Shown here piece by piece: positions 7,242-16,348 of a DNA stretch of 64,000 bases. The DNA is from an uncultured Oscillospiraceae bacterium (GTDB lineage: Bacteria > Bacillota > Clostridia > Oscillospirales > Acutalibacteraceae). The translations under genes were made by a program, and so were the position numbers. The stretch's first letter is position 1; each line of letters starts with the position of its first letter. The stretch is from positions 21,183 to 85,182 of the forward strand of contig CAJUNQ010000016.1 in assembly GCA_910587835.1 (NCBI GenBank), written 5' to 3'. The notes under the pieces were generated by a model. That model searched no databases, was not told where the DNA came from, and saw only the letters and a list, made by a program, of their open reading frames with translations.

Positions 7242-9401
7242 CTACTCCTCCGGTGTCTGACTGCCAGAGGGTGTGCCATCCAACTCCTGACCGTCCGAAG
7301 ACCCGTCGCCTGGCTCCTGACCGTCCGAAGACCCATCGCCCGGCTCCTGACCATCCGAAGACCCGTCGCCCGTCTCCTGACCATCCGAAGACCCATCGCC
7401 CGGTTCCTGACCGTCCGAGGACCCGTCGCCCGGCTCCTGACCATCCGAGGACCCGTCGCCCGGCTCCTGACCATCCGAAGACCCGTCGCCCGGCTCCTGA
7501 CCGTCCGAAGACCCGTCGCCCGGCTCCTGACCGTCCGAGGACCCGTCGCCCGGCTCCTGGCTCTCCATCCAGTCCGCAAAGGCCATCAGCACAACCGCCG
7601 CCTGAGCCCGGCTGGACCGCTCCTCAGGCAGGAACGCACCCCGGTCGTTGCCGGAGAAAAGGCCGGTTGCTGTCATCTGCTCCACCGCCCTCAGGGCCCA
7701 GCCCGCAATCCTCGCCCGGTCGGTATACTTCTCCGCCGCTCCGGCGCTGTCCGGCAGGGTAACGCCCCGAGCCCGGATCAGGTTGGCAAAAATCAGGCTC
7801 ATCTCCTGCCTGGTAATGCTCCGCTCCGGCCGGAAGGTGCCATCTGGAAAACCGGTAGCCAGCCCTCTGTCATACGCCCAGGCAACAGCCTTGGTGTAGT
7901 ATTTGCCCTGCGCCACATCCGAGAAGGGCATGGCCCACACCGTCTCCTGGTCCACGCTTTCCCCGGACCACTGGAACAGCATGGTCATCAGCTGGGCCCG
8001 GCTCACCGAATCGCCAGGGGCAAAGCGCCCGCCGCCAACTCCGCCCAAATACCCGGCAGACACAGCCCGGTCCAGCTGCTCATAATACCACTGTCCCTTC
8101 CATACGTCCCGGAAAAAATTGCCCCGGCTGGAATAGGAGGCCCGAACCGCAGGGCTGTCCAGCCAGCCCTCTTTACCGGCATAGACGCTGATCTCCGTAC
8201 CCGGCTCCAGGGCCACAGGGCCGGTATACAGGCCCGCCTCCCCATTCAGAACACAGGTAACAGCCGCCCCAGGCGTATCGCAGGTAACTGTCAGCACGCC
8301 CTCTGTCACGTCAATACGGGGCGTGGCCGTCACCGGCATGGTGAGGGCCTTAGAGACTGTGTCGCTTTTGCCGCCGTTCATGTTAAAAGCCGCCACCGCC
8401 CGCACCGTGCAGGGGGTCGACGCCAGAAAGGGCCCGGAATAGCGTTTGCTGGCCTGATTCAGAGCCTTGCCGTCCGTGCTGTAGTAAATGCTGGCCCCGT
8501 CCTGGGCGGTTATGGTGACACGGTACTGGCCTCCCTCCGGCACAGCGGAGATCACCGGCGCCTTCACCGGCCCCAGATCGCTGCCCGTGGGGGCGCAGCG
8601 GGTGACCTGCACCCCATTGCGCAAAGCCGTGCCCCGGCGGCGAAACAGCTCATTGATGGTGACAAACTCATAGCCCCGGGCCTGAAGAATATCGATTGCC
8701 GCCAGCGAACCGGGAATGGTGGTGGCATGAATGTCATGCACCAGAATAATGTCCCCGTCGCTGGTGCTGCCCACAATGCGGTTTTTCACTGTCTCCGCGT
8801 TCCGATACAGCCAGTCCTGGGGGTCCACCGCCCACATGGCCAGAGGAGCCCCCACCGCCCGCAGGGTAGCGGCAGTGCCGCTGCCATAGGGGAGCCGCAC
8901 CATGTAGCCGGTCCCCTTGCCGCAGGCCCGGTCAAGCACCGCGTTGGTGCGCTGAACCTGGCTCTGCACCCCATACTCGGAGAGATTGGCCAGGTTGCTG
9001 TGGTCATAGCTGTGGTTGGCAATCTGGTGCCCCTCCTGATAGGCCCGCTCCACCACAGCCGGGTAGCGGGCCGCGTTGGACCCCAGCATAAAAAAGGTTG
9101 CCTTGACTCCCCGGGCCTTCAGCCCATCCAGCAGCTGATCCGTATAGGGGCCGGGGCCGTCGTCATAAGTAATCGCCGCCAGCTTTTTGCCAGCATACCG
9201 CTCAGCCTCCTCCACACTCTCCGGCTGAGCGGCTATTTCTTCCTCCCCCTCTGGGGCGGGCGGGGCCTCCGTCTCAGCCCTCTGGTCCGCCGCCTCCATT
9301 TCCGCCATAACAGGCGCTGCCTCCTCTGCTCCGCTGGCGGGCAGGGCAAAGCTCACTGCCAGCACAGCCGCCACCAGCAGCATAGAAATCCATCGCTTCA
9401 T
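7242..9401 (-). CDS. SLH-anchored polysaccharide deacetylase with C-terminal repeats
   Basis: A secreted carbohydrate esterase 4 protein of 719 aa. It starts with a signal peptide (MKRWISMLLVAAV, cleavage near ASGA). The NodB-type catalytic domain spans about residues 70-270, with all motifs: TYDDGPG (catalytic Asp and metal Asp), HSYDHS (metal histidines), RLPYGSG, DPQDW and ILVHDIH. A chitobiase-like beta domain lies at about 285-420. Three SLH repeats at about 430-610 should bind pyruvylated secondary wall polymer. The protein ends in nine near-identical 10-residue units. Deacetylation of peptidoglycan or another N-acetylated glycan is the likely reaction. The ATG at 9401 fits the ribosome site and signal peptide better than one five codons earlier. 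It follows an amidohydrolase gene after 44 bases. Confidence 0.9.
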   Translation of the reverse strand: MKRWISMLLVAAVLAVSFALPASGAEEAAPVMAEMEAADQRAETEAPPAPEGEEEIAAQPESVEEAERYAGKKLAAITYDDGPGPYTDQLLDGLKARGVKATFFMLGSNAARYPAVVERAYQEGHQIANHSYDHSNLANLSEYGVQSQVQRTNAVLDRACGKGTGYMVRLPYGSGTAATLRAVGAPLAMWAVDPQDWLYRNAETVKNRIVGSTSDGDIILVHDIHATTIPGSLAAIDILQARGYEFVTINELFRRRGTALRNGVQVTRCAPTGSDLGPVKAPVISAVPEGGQYRVTITAQDGASIYYSTDGKALNQASKRYSGPFLASTPCTVRAVAAFNMNGGKSDTVSKALTMPVTATPRIDVTEGVLTVTCDTPGAAVTCVLNGEAGLYTGPVALEPGTEISVYAGKEGWLDSPAVRASYSSRGNFFRDVWKGQWYYEQLDRAVSAGYLGGVGGGRFAPGDSVSRAQLMTMLFQWSGESVDQETVWAMPFSDVAQGKYYTKAVAWAYDRGLATGFPDGTFRPERSITRQEMSLIFANLIRARGVTLPDSAGAAEKYTDRARIAGWALRAVEQMTATGLFSGNDRGAFLPEERSSRAQAAVVLMAFADWMESQEPGDGSSDGQEPGDGSSDGQEPGDGSSDGQEPGDGSSDGQEPGDGSSDGQEPGDGSSDGQETGDGSSDGQEPGDGSSDGQEPGDGSSDGQELDGTPSGSQTPEE
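7287..7556 (-). repeat. Nine-unit 30-bp in-frame tandem repeat
   Basis: Nine consecutive 30-bp units encode EPGDGSSDGQ nine times (one unit has ETGD). The copies differ only by scattered third-position and single changes, so the array looks young or homogenised. It forms an acidic, flexible tail after the SLH domains. Confidence 0.92.
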
Positions 9402-9445
9402 TTTTCCCGTCTCCATTCCTCGTTGAATTGTGTTCGCATCCCCGC

Positions 9446-10618
9446 TCAGCCCTGGGCCTGATAGACCAGCCTGCCGTCAATCAGGGTCGCCAGGGTTTTA
9501 CACTGTACATCCCGCAGAGGGTCCCCCTGGTAGATGACAATGTCCGCGTCCTTGCCAGACTCCAGACTGCCCACCCGGCTGCTGATGCCCACAATCTCCG
9601 CCGGGTTTATGGTGACAGCCTTCCAGGCCTCCTCCTCCGGCAGACCCGCCTGCATGGCAAGCCCCGCGCACAAAGGCAGATACCGCAGCGGAATCACCGG
9701 CGCGTCGGTGATAATGGCGATTTTCGCCCCGGCCTCCACCAGAGCCCGGGGGGTGTCCCAGGACTTTTCCTTCAGCTCAAACTTGGACTTGTTGCCCAAA
9801 GTGGGCCCCACCAGACAGGGCCTGCCCTCCTCAGCCAGCTCCTGGGCAATGAGATGCCCGTCGGTGCAGTGGTCCAGGGTAATGTCCAGCCCAAACTCCT
9901 TGGCTACCCGCAGGGAGGTAAAAATGTCGTCGGCCCGGTGGGCGTGGGACTTCAGGGGAATCTCATGGCGCATCACCGGGAGCATTGCCTCCAGCTTCTG
10001 GTCATAGGCCGGCTTTTTGTGGTTTTCCGGGTCCTGCTTCCAGGCGTCCAGCTCCTCCATGTAATTCTGCGACTTGGCCAGCAGCTCCCGCAGCAGAGCG
10101 GCCGTGCCCATGCGGGTCATGGGGGCCTTCTTCTGTCCGCCATAGCAGCGCTTGGGGTTTTCGCCCCAGGCAATCTTCATGGCGGCAGGGTTCTTCACCA
10201 CCATATCGTCCACCCGCTTGCCCCACAGCTTCACCGCCAAAAAGGTGCCCCCCACCACATTGGCGCTGCCCGGGCCGGTGACAGCCGTGGTCACCCCGTG
10301 GCTGTAAGCGTCAAAAAAGGCCTCGTCCATGGGGTTCAGGCCGTCGATGCCCCGCATCTGGGGGGTGACAGGGTCGGTCATCTCGTTATAGTCCGCGCCC
10401 TCAAAGCCAATGGCCTCCTCGTCCAGGCCGATATGGCAGTGGGCGTCCACAAAGCCGGGGGCCACCAGCCCTCCCGCCGCGTCAATGACCTGAGCCTCCG
10501 CCGGAGCGTTCACCGTCTCGCCCACAGCCACAATCTTCCCGCCGTCAATCAGCACCTGCCCCTGGGGAATGTCCGGGCCGGCCATGGTCTTAATCCTGCC
10601 GTTCTGAATCAATATCAT
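9446..10618 (-). CDS. Amidohydrolase family protein (COG1228-like)
   Basis: A 390-residue metal-dependent hydrolase of the imidazolonepropionase-like amidohydrolase group. Metal-binding segments are visible: VDAHCHIG (HxH), KSHAHRADD (His on strand 5), ITLDHCTDGH (His on strand 6) and IITDAPV (the conserved Asp). The N- and C-terminal parts form the small beta-sandwich, ending DADIVIYQGDPL. The substrate is not evident. The start at 10618 (MILIQNGRI) follows GAGGCGAGAG. The gene is 44 bases upstream of the polysaccharide deacetylase, so the pair is probably one transcript from the promoter at 10667-10695. Confidence 0.88.
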   Translation of the reverse strand: MILIQNGRIKTMAGPDIPQGQVLIDGGKIVAVGETVNAPAEAQVIDAAGGLVAPGFVDAHCHIGLDEEAIGFEGADYNEMTDPVTPQMRGIDGLNPMDEAFFDAYSHGVTTAVTGPGSANVVGGTFLAVKLWGKRVDDMVVKNPAAMKIAWGENPKRCYGGQKKAPMTRMGTAALLRELLAKSQNYMEELDAWKQDPENHKKPAYDQKLEAMLPVMRHEIPLKSHAHRADDIFTSLRVAKEFGLDITLDHCTDGHLIAQELAEEGRPCLVGPTLGNKSKFELKEKSWDTPRALVEAGAKIAIITDAPVIPLRYLPLCAGLAMQAGLPEEEAWKAVTINPAEIVGISSRVGSLESGKDADIVIYQGDPLRDVQCKTLATLIDGRLVYQAQG

Positions 10619-10666
10619 TCTCTCTCGCCTCTTAATGTTGGTTTCCGGTACAGAGCCGGTAACCAT

Positions 10667-10695
10667 ATCATACCAAGTCTGGGAGGTTTTTGCAA
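10667..10695 (-). promoter_or_regulatory. Sigma-A type promoter for amidohydrolase-deacetylase
   Basis: Minus-strand TTGCAA (10690-10695) and TATGAT (10667-10672) are separated by 17 bases, about 50 bases upstream of the start codon. Confidence 0.6.
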
Positions 10696-10722
10696 TGGGG
10701 GTAACAAAAACTTACATGATTA

Positions 10723-10759
10723 CGCAAAAACGCCCGGAGCTGCTTTCTCTCCGGGCGCG
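10723..10759 (-). terminator. Rho-independent terminator of the XRE gene
   Basis: A perfect CGCCCGGAG/CTCCGGGCG stem with a 9-base loop, followed on the minus strand by GTTTTTGCG. It begins within a few bases of the stop codon at 10764. Confidence 0.85.
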
Positions 10760-10763
10760 TTTG

Positions 10764-11312
10764 CTATTCAATGCCGTATTTTTTAATAAAGTCCAGTGCG
10801 TTCTCCACCCAGTGGGGGTATTGCAGCCCGGCGCGCACATCGTCAGGAGAGATATAGGCCCCATCCATCACAGCCTGCTCCATGGCTTCAACCACCATTG
10901 CCTCCCGTGTATAGGGGTCGGCCATGTACCTTTCAAACTCAATATTCATCTTGAAATCCACACCGCCGACAGCCCCTTTATAGAAAAAGCTTCCCTTGCC
11001 CAGCAGCTCGCCAATCCGCTCAAAGCACGCCAAACCCTCCCGCATCTGGTCCATGGTAATGGTGCGGGTATACTCCTCTGGCTTTTTCTTCTCCATCTCA
11101 CTGCCTCCTGTCAAAATCTGGTCAATACTCGTGCCCAGCGCCCGGGCCAGGTCCGGCAGCAGGCTCACGTCTGGCAGGGTCTCCCCCCGCTCCCATTTGC
11201 TCACCGCCTGAAAGGACACATGCAGCTTCTCCCCCAGCTGGTTCTGGGTCAACCCCTGCTGTTTGCGCAGAGTGCTGATCTGCCTCCCTGTGTTCATTGC
11301 CATCAGTTCCAT
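10764..11312 (-). CDS. XRE-family helix-turn-helix regulator
   Basis: The N-terminal 65 residues form a Cro/C1-type HTH: ISTLRKQQGLTQNQLGEKL followed by VSFQAVSKWERGETLPD. The remaining 110 residues, after MEKKKPEEYTRTI, are an alpha-rich domain of DUF5680-like appearance (about residues 85-178) that is probably a ligand or effector module. That family name is tentative. The ATG at 11312 follows GGGAGG with 6 bases of spacing. A perfect 15-base palindrome at 11418-11432 upstream is a candidate autoregulatory operator. Confidence 0.82.
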   Translation of the reverse strand: MELMAMNTGRQISTLRKQQGLTQNQLGEKLHVSFQAVSKWERGETLPDVSLLPDLARALGTSIDQILTGGSEMEKKKPEEYTRTITMDQMREGLACFERIGELLGKGSFFYKGAVGGVDFKMNIEFERYMADPYTREAMVVEAMEQAVMDGAYISPDDVRAGLQYPHWVENALDFIKKYGIE

Positions 11313-11672
11313 GTGGGACCTCCCTCCTTTTTCTCCTCAAGCGCGTCTGCAACACTGAGTATACCGCAGCCGCTGCCATCCCGCAATAACCTGCCGGGTG
11401 ATTCCCCCTTCCGCCCCTCAACCCAGGGTTGAATCCGGCAGTGCGACCAAGACGCGCCCCCCAATCCCCCTATAACCTGAACGGAACCACAAGGGGCTTT
11501 CCCCCCATCCCCTCCCCCACAGTCAACATTATCATAATATTTGCACGCCTTCGTGATAAAATTTCTATTCAAAATTGAAAGTTGGACTTGTCAAACGCCG
11601 GAAGAAAGAATATAATAATGAAGTAGGAGTGTGTTGAAAATTACGAATGAAAAAGAAAGCGAGGCACCAAGC
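11313..11672. other. Divergent intergenic region with palindrome
   Basis: No gene is seen here. The region holds the minus-strand promoter elements for the XRE gene (TATACT at 11358-11363, weak -35), a perfect 15-base palindrome TCAACCCAGGGTTGA at 11418-11432, and the plus-strand promoter at 11588-11616. Confidence 0.6.
11588..11616 (+). promoter_or_regulatory. Sigma-A promoter for the FapA-domain gene
   Basis: TTGTCA (11588-11593) and a perfect TATAAT (11611-11616), 17 bases apart. The predicted RNA start near 11623 falls before the candidate GTG/TTG starts at 11631/11634 and leaves a 50-base leader for the ATG at 11673. Confidence 0.75.
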
Positions 11673-13481
11673 ATGGCTGAGACCCCCTCTTTCCTTTCCA
11701 GACTCTTTTCCGTCAAGCTGTTTAAAAAATTCCGTTTTTCCCGAAAGAAAAAGGACGCGAATCGGGACGCTCCCCTTCCGGAAGGCCCCCGGGTCCGTGC
11801 CAGAGGAGAGGGCGCGCCAGAGAAGCCCCTGCATCTTTCCGAGCGTCAAAGGCCGATCGCGCCGGAGGAGGACCCCTACCTGCTGAAGTTCACGGCAGAG
11901 CACCCCCTGCAGCAGCTTTGGAATCTGCGCCGGGACCAGGCGGGCTGGCTGCCCTCGGTAGAGGTGACCTTTGCCAATATCGGCGAGGAAAAGCTGCTCA
12001 CCCCCAAAGAGGCCCGGCGGGAGCTGCCGGGCCTGCGGGCCCTGCTGACCGCCGAAGCCACCCGCCGGCTGAAGGAGGCAGCGCCGCCTCCTCCCCGCCT
12101 GCCGGGTCCTGGCGGCGAGCCCCCAGAGCCGCCCCAAATCGACCTGAACGCCCGGGCCCTGGTTTACACCGCCAGCGACAAGCTCACCGCCTGGACGCTG
12201 CTGCTGCCCCCTGTGGGCAAGGGCGAAGAGCTGAATCAGGCGGACCTGCTCAACGCAGTCCGGGCTGCGGGCGTCACCTATGGGGTGGACGAAAATCAGC
12301 TGGCAGTCATCCCCACATTGGAAGGGCGGTATTTTCATCTGTTCCCCATTGCCCGGGGCAAAGCCGCCATACCCGGCAAAGACGGGGAGATTGTGGACCT
12401 GTTCCCCCGGGAGGCCACCAAGAAATTCCAGGTGGACGAATATAACCGGGTAGACTTCACCGCCGCCAATACCTCCCGAAACGTGGAGGAGAAGCAGGTC
12501 ATCTGCAATATCGTCCCTCCCACCCCCGGCGTGCCGGGGCGCACAGTCGCTGACCAGGAGATCACCGCCCGGGACGGCGTCTCTGTGCCGCCGCCCATGG
12601 GCCGCAACACCGCCCTCTCTGAGGACGGCAGCGCGCTGATTGCCGCCCGGGCCGGAGGCCTGGAATTCACCGGCCAGGCCTTTCATGTCAACCCCCTGAT
12701 GGAAATTGACGGCAATGTGGACTATTCTACCGGCAGCGTGAACTTTTTGGGCGACGTGCATGTGCATGGGGACGTATGCAGCGGCTTCACCGTGCGGGCA
12801 ATGGGCAATATCAAGGTCGACGGCGTGGTGGAGTCCAGCACCATTGAGGCCGGGGGCGATCTGGTGCTCACCAAAGGGGTGCAGGGCAACAACCAGGCTG
12901 TCATCCGGGCGCACCGGGATATCTACGCCAAATTCCTGGAAAATTGCAGCGTCCATGCCAAAGAGAACCTGCACAGCGAGTGCATCATCGGCTGCGAGGT
13001 TTACAGCGACGGGGCCGTTTATGTGCAAAGCGGCCGGGGGGCCATTATGGGCGGGCGGGTCCGCGCCGCCCGTGAGGTAGCCGCCAACGCCATTGGCACC
13101 AAAACCGAGCTGCGCACTTCCATTTACATAGGGGGCCTGCCCATCGAGGACTTTGAGACAGCCCAGCTGACCCAGGAAATCACAGACCTGGAGCAGCAGC
13201 TGAAGGAGACCGAGCGTCAACCCAGCAGCCCCACCAAAGCAGGCCGCATGGCCAAGCTGCGCATGCGCATTTCAGTCAACCAGCTGAAGCTGAGCCAGTA
13301 TAAAAAAAGCCTGGACGCTTTGGACAGTGACTCTGGCAGGCGTCCCGCCGGGCGGATCACCTTCAGCGTGGCATACCCCGGGGCAAGGTTCCACATCGAT
13401 GAGGCCCTCATGAAGGTGGCCCAGGAGACCCGCCACAGCATTGCCACGCTGTTTGAGGGAGAGGTCCGGCTGCTGAGCTGA
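11673..13481 (+). CDS. FapA/DUF342 domain protein
   Basis: A 602-residue protein of the FapA (flagellar assembly protein A, DUF342) family. A basic N-terminal segment (KLFKKFRFSRKKK) and a proline-rich linker precede the core. The core at about residues 330-500 is a run of right-handed beta-helix-like turns (INGNVDYSTGSV-type repeats such as IDGNVDYSTG, VHGDVCSG, IKVDGVVE) followed by a coiled coil. Relatives include Vibrio proteins that influence flagella and Firmicutes proteins of unknown role; no flagellar gene is nearby. The start is uncertain: the frame also allows GTG at 11631, but these starts sit almost on the predicted transcription start, so the ATG at 11673 with GCGAGG upstream is preferred. 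Confidence 0.8.
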   Translation: MAETPSFLSRLFSVKLFKKFRFSRKKKDANRDAPLPEGPRVRARGEGAPEKPLHLSERQRPIAPEEDPYLLKFTAEHPLQQLWNLRRDQAGWLPSVEVTFANIGEEKLLTPKEARRELPGLRALLTAEATRRLKEAAPPPPRLPGPGGEPPEPPQIDLNARALVYTASDKLTAWTLLLPPVGKGEELNQADLLNAVRAAGVTYGVDENQLAVIPTLEGRYFHLFPIARGKAAIPGKDGEIVDLFPREATKKFQVDEYNRVDFTAANTSRNVEEKQVICNIVPPTPGVPGRTVADQEITARDGVSVPPPMGRNTALSEDGSALIAARAGGLEFTGQAFHVNPLMEIDGNVDYSTGSVNFLGDVHVHGDVCSGFTVRAMGNIKVDGVVESSTIEAGGDLVLTKGVQGNNQAVIRAHRDIYAKFLENCSVHAKENLHSECIIGCEVYSDGAVYVQSGRGAIMGGRVRAAREVAANAIGTKTELRTSIYIGGLPIEDFETAQLTQEITDLEQQLKETERQPSSPTKAGRMAKLRMRISVNQLKLSQYKKSLDALDSDSGRRPAGRITFSVAYPGARFHIDEALMKVAQETRHSIATLFEGEVRLLS

Positions 13482-13525
13482 CCCCCCTACAGAAGCGCAC
13501 CGTCAGCCACACTAACCAAAACAGA

Positions 13526-13566
13526 AAAGCCAGCGGCCGCGTCTCTGCGGCCGCTGGCTTTTTTAA
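13526..13566. terminator. Bidirectional terminator between FapA gene and ftsK
   Basis: A perfect 12-base stem (GCCAGCGGCCGC at 13529-13540 with its complement at 13547-13558) followed by six T on the plus strand and preceded by AAAA for the minus strand. It serves two convergent genes. Confidence 0.88.
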
Positions 13567-13567
13567 A

Positions 13568-16249
13568 TCAATCTTCCTTCGGGCCGTCCGGCTTCTGCAT
13601 ATTGCGTTCCAGCCACTGGGTATAGGTCATCAGCACCTGCCGGGGCTTAGAGCCCTCATGGGGGCCCACAATGCCCAGCTGCTCCATCTCGTCAATCAGC
13701 CGCCCGGCCCGGGCATAGCCCAGCCGCAGCCGCCGCTGCAAAAGCGAGGTGCTGGCCTGGCCCGCCTCCACCACTACCTTAATGGCCTCGTCCATCATGG
13801 GGTCCATCTCCCCACCGGTGGGCTCGTCCCCGGTTTTGCCGCTGTCCACATTGGCCGCGTTGCGCTCAATCTCCTCAATCACCTGCTCGTCATAGTCAAT
13901 CGACTTGGTCTTCTTCACAAACTCCACAATAGCGGCCACCTCCTCATCGCTGACAAAGCAGCCCTGCACCCGAATGGGCTTGCTGCTGCCCACCGGCGCA
14001 AAGAGCATGTCCCCCTGGCCCAGCAGCTTGTCCGCGCCCACCGTGTCGATGATGGTGCGGGAGTCCACCGCGCTGCCCACAGTCAGGGCAATCCGGCTGG
14101 GGACATTGGCCTTGATCAAGCCCGTGACCACGTCCACCGAGGGACGCTGGGTGGCCACCACCAGATGCATCCCAGCAGCCCGGGCCAGCTGGGCCAACCG
14201 GCAGATGGCGTCCTCCACCTCCTTGGGCGCAGCCATCATCAGGTCCGCCAGCTCGTCAATCAATATGACGATCTGGGGCATGGCGGGCATGGGCTGGCCG
14301 TTTTCGTCCTCATAGTTCTGAGACTCGGCCAGATGGTTATAGCCCTGCAGGTTGCGCACATTGCACTCAGAGAAGATTTTGTAACGCTTCATCATCTCGT
14401 TCACTGCCCAGCCCAACGCGCCCGAGGCCTTGTGGGGGTCGGTGACCACCGGCACCAGCAGGTGGGGCAGGCCGTTATAGGCCGTGAGCTCCACAGCCTT
14501 GGGGTCAATCATCAAAAAGCGCACCTCGTCCGGGCTGGCCTTATAGAGCATGCTGACAATCATGGAGTTGGTGCACACCGACTTACCCGACCCGGTGGTG
14601 CCCGCAATCAAAATGTGGGGCATACGGGCCAGGTCAGCCACAACCGGCTGGCCTGCAATGTCCCGGCCCAGGGCCACAGAGAGCTTGCTCTTGGAGGTCT
14701 GGAAGGCGTTGGACTGAATCAGATCCCGCATACGCACCGAGCTGCGGGAGCGGTTGGGCACCTCAATGCCCACCGCCGCCTTGCCGGGAATGGGGGCCTC
14801 AATACGCACGCCGGTGGCCGCCAGGTTCAGGGCCAGATCATCAGACAGATTGGTGATCTTGCTGATCTTCACCCCTGGCGCGGGCTGAATCTCATAGCGG
14901 GTGACCGCCGGCCCCCGGCAGATGTCCAGTATCTTTGTGGACACACCAAAGCTGTTCAAGGTGTCCACCAGAATTTTGCCGTTGCTCTGCAGCTCCTCGG
15001 TCTCCTTGGCATGGTCCACCTGGGGGCTCACCGCCAGCATGGTCACCGGGGGCAGACAGTACGCCCCGGGAAGCTGAGCGGACTCCGCCGCCTGATAGAG
15101 GGCCATCTGCTCTGCCGACGCGTTAGGCGCCTGGGGCTTGGGCAGAGGCAGGGGCGCGGGCTCATCCGTGAAGAGCTCCATGTCCAGGGGCTCGTCCTGA
15201 GGCGTGGGCTCTGGCTCCGGCTCCTCTCTGGGGGGCGGGTTCTCCGACACCACCGGGGAGGCAGGCAGCTGGGGCTCCTCCGGCTCCGGTTCCGGCTCTG
15301 GCTCCGGCTCAGGAGCGGCGGAGGCCTTCCCCCCAGGCGAACCGCCAACCGCGCCCTCCGCCGCTGGCTCAGACTGAATGCCAAATACCTCCTCCAGCTT
15401 GTCCAGCTTTTCGTTCCGCTCCTTTTTCTTCTTTCGGGGCTCCACCGGTGGGAACAGAGAGGCCACATCCACAGGCCTCTGCTGCGAGGCATACACCGGC
15501 TCCAGGGGCACGTCAATACGAGAGGAGCGGTCCTCCTCCAGAATCATCCGCTCCTCCTCCCGACGCTGGCGGGCGTTCTGAATCCCCCCGCTCACCGCGT
15601 CCACCGGCTTCTTCACTGCCCGGAACAGGCCGATCAGGGTCGCCCCGGTCAAAATCATCACACTGACAAAAAGCAGCAGCAGAATGATGATGCGGGCCCC
15701 GGTCTTCCCTGCCGCGCTCAGCAAAAGCTGGCCCAGCAGGCCCCCCACCACGCCGCCGCCCACACCGGCATTGGTGCGGTAAAGAGCGGCTATGTAGTCA
15801 AAGGGCGACAGGCCCTCGGATATCTTCGCCCCGCCAAACACAAAGCCCGTGGCGCAGAACAGCACAATAATCGCCGCCGTCAGCCACACCTTGCCCCCAA
15901 TAGAGCCGGTGGGCTTCTCCAAGGTGGTAATCACCGCCACATAAATCATCAGCACAGGCCACAGCACCGCCCAGCCCCCAAAAATGCCCAGCAGGGCGTT
16001 GTGGGCCCACTTCCACAGGCTGTCTCCCTCCACCAGCGCCAAACAGCCCAGAAAAATAGCGCAGGCAAACAGCACCACCGCCCGCACCTGGTTTCTGGCC
16101 CTAATCTCCTCGGCGGTGGGCTTAATGGTCTTTCCTCTGGCAGGGGCCGCATGACGCTTGCCCCCAGCCTGATTCCTGGCCGGGGCCTTTCCCCCGGCGG
16201 GACGCTTTGCCGCCGGCTTCTTCGCGGCGGGCTTTTTTTCTTCTGCCAA
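13568..16249 (-). CDS. ftsK: DNA translocase FtsK/SpoIIIE
   Basis: An 893-residue septal DNA pump that moves chromosomes through the division or sporulation septum. An alanine/lysine-rich N-terminus precedes four membrane segments at about residues 60-215. A long acidic PEPE-rich linker runs to about residue 400. The motor follows: Walker A AGTTGSGKS, Walker B VILIDELADLM, and a C-terminal winged-helix gamma domain for KOPS/SRS recognition (LLQRRLRLGYARAGRLID). The TTG at 16249 is chosen because GGGGAGGAG lies 5 bases upstream; the open frame extends 8 codons further to a GTG. The tepA-uppP-ftsK order resembles the Bacillus ymfB(tepA)-spoIIIE region. Confidence 0.93.
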   Translation of the reverse strand: MAEEKKPAAKKPAAKRPAGGKAPARNQAGGKRHAAPARGKTIKPTAEEIRARNQVRAVVLFACAIFLGCLALVEGDSLWKWAHNALLGIFGGWAVLWPVLMIYVAVITTLEKPTGSIGGKVWLTAAIIVLFCATGFVFGGAKISEGLSPFDYIAALYRTNAGVGGGVVGGLLGQLLLSAAGKTGARIIILLLLFVSVMILTGATLIGLFRAVKKPVDAVSGGIQNARQRREEERMILEEDRSSRIDVPLEPVYASQQRPVDVASLFPPVEPRKKKKERNEKLDKLEEVFGIQSEPAAEGAVGGSPGGKASAAPEPEPEPEPEPEEPQLPASPVVSENPPPREEPEPEPTPQDEPLDMELFTDEPAPLPLPKPQAPNASAEQMALYQAAESAQLPGAYCLPPVTMLAVSPQVDHAKETEELQSNGKILVDTLNSFGVSTKILDICRGPAVTRYEIQPAPGVKISKITNLSDDLALNLAATGVRIEAPIPGKAAVGIEVPNRSRSSVRMRDLIQSNAFQTSKSKLSVALGRDIAGQPVVADLARMPHILIAGTTGSGKSVCTNSMIVSMLYKASPDEVRFLMIDPKAVELTAYNGLPHLLVPVVTDPHKASGALGWAVNEMMKRYKIFSECNVRNLQGYNHLAESQNYEDENGQPMPAMPQIVILIDELADLMMAAPKEVEDAICRLAQLARAAGMHLVVATQRPSVDVVTGLIKANVPSRIALTVGSAVDSRTIIDTVGADKLLGQGDMLFAPVGSSKPIRVQGCFVSDEEVAAIVEFVKKTKSIDYDEQVIEEIERNAANVDSGKTGDEPTGGEMDPMMDEAIKVVVEAGQASTSLLQRRLRLGYARAGRLIDEMEQLGIVGPHEGSKPRQVLMTYTQWLERNMQKPDGPKED

Positions 16250-16348
16250 AGCTGACTCCTCCCCATTCCTCACTGCGGTCTCGTATGCTCCTGCACGGGG
16301 CGGGCCGGGCAGGCCCTTCCCGTCCTCATGTTAAAAATCTGCGACTGC

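Noticed and set aside
7287..7556. Possible CRISPR array
   Set aside because: Regular 30-bp units without variable spacers, lying in frame inside a gene; no cas genes nearby.
7218..9461. Long open frames opposite the polysaccharide deacetylase (plus strand)
   Set aside because: They mirror the GC-rich coding strand and the 30-bp repeat, have no ribosome site and no recognisable domain; the minus-strand enzyme is certain.
13658..16255. 865-codon plus-strand frame opposite ftsK
   Set aside because: Histidine/glutamine-rich shadow of ftsK with no start signal or domain.
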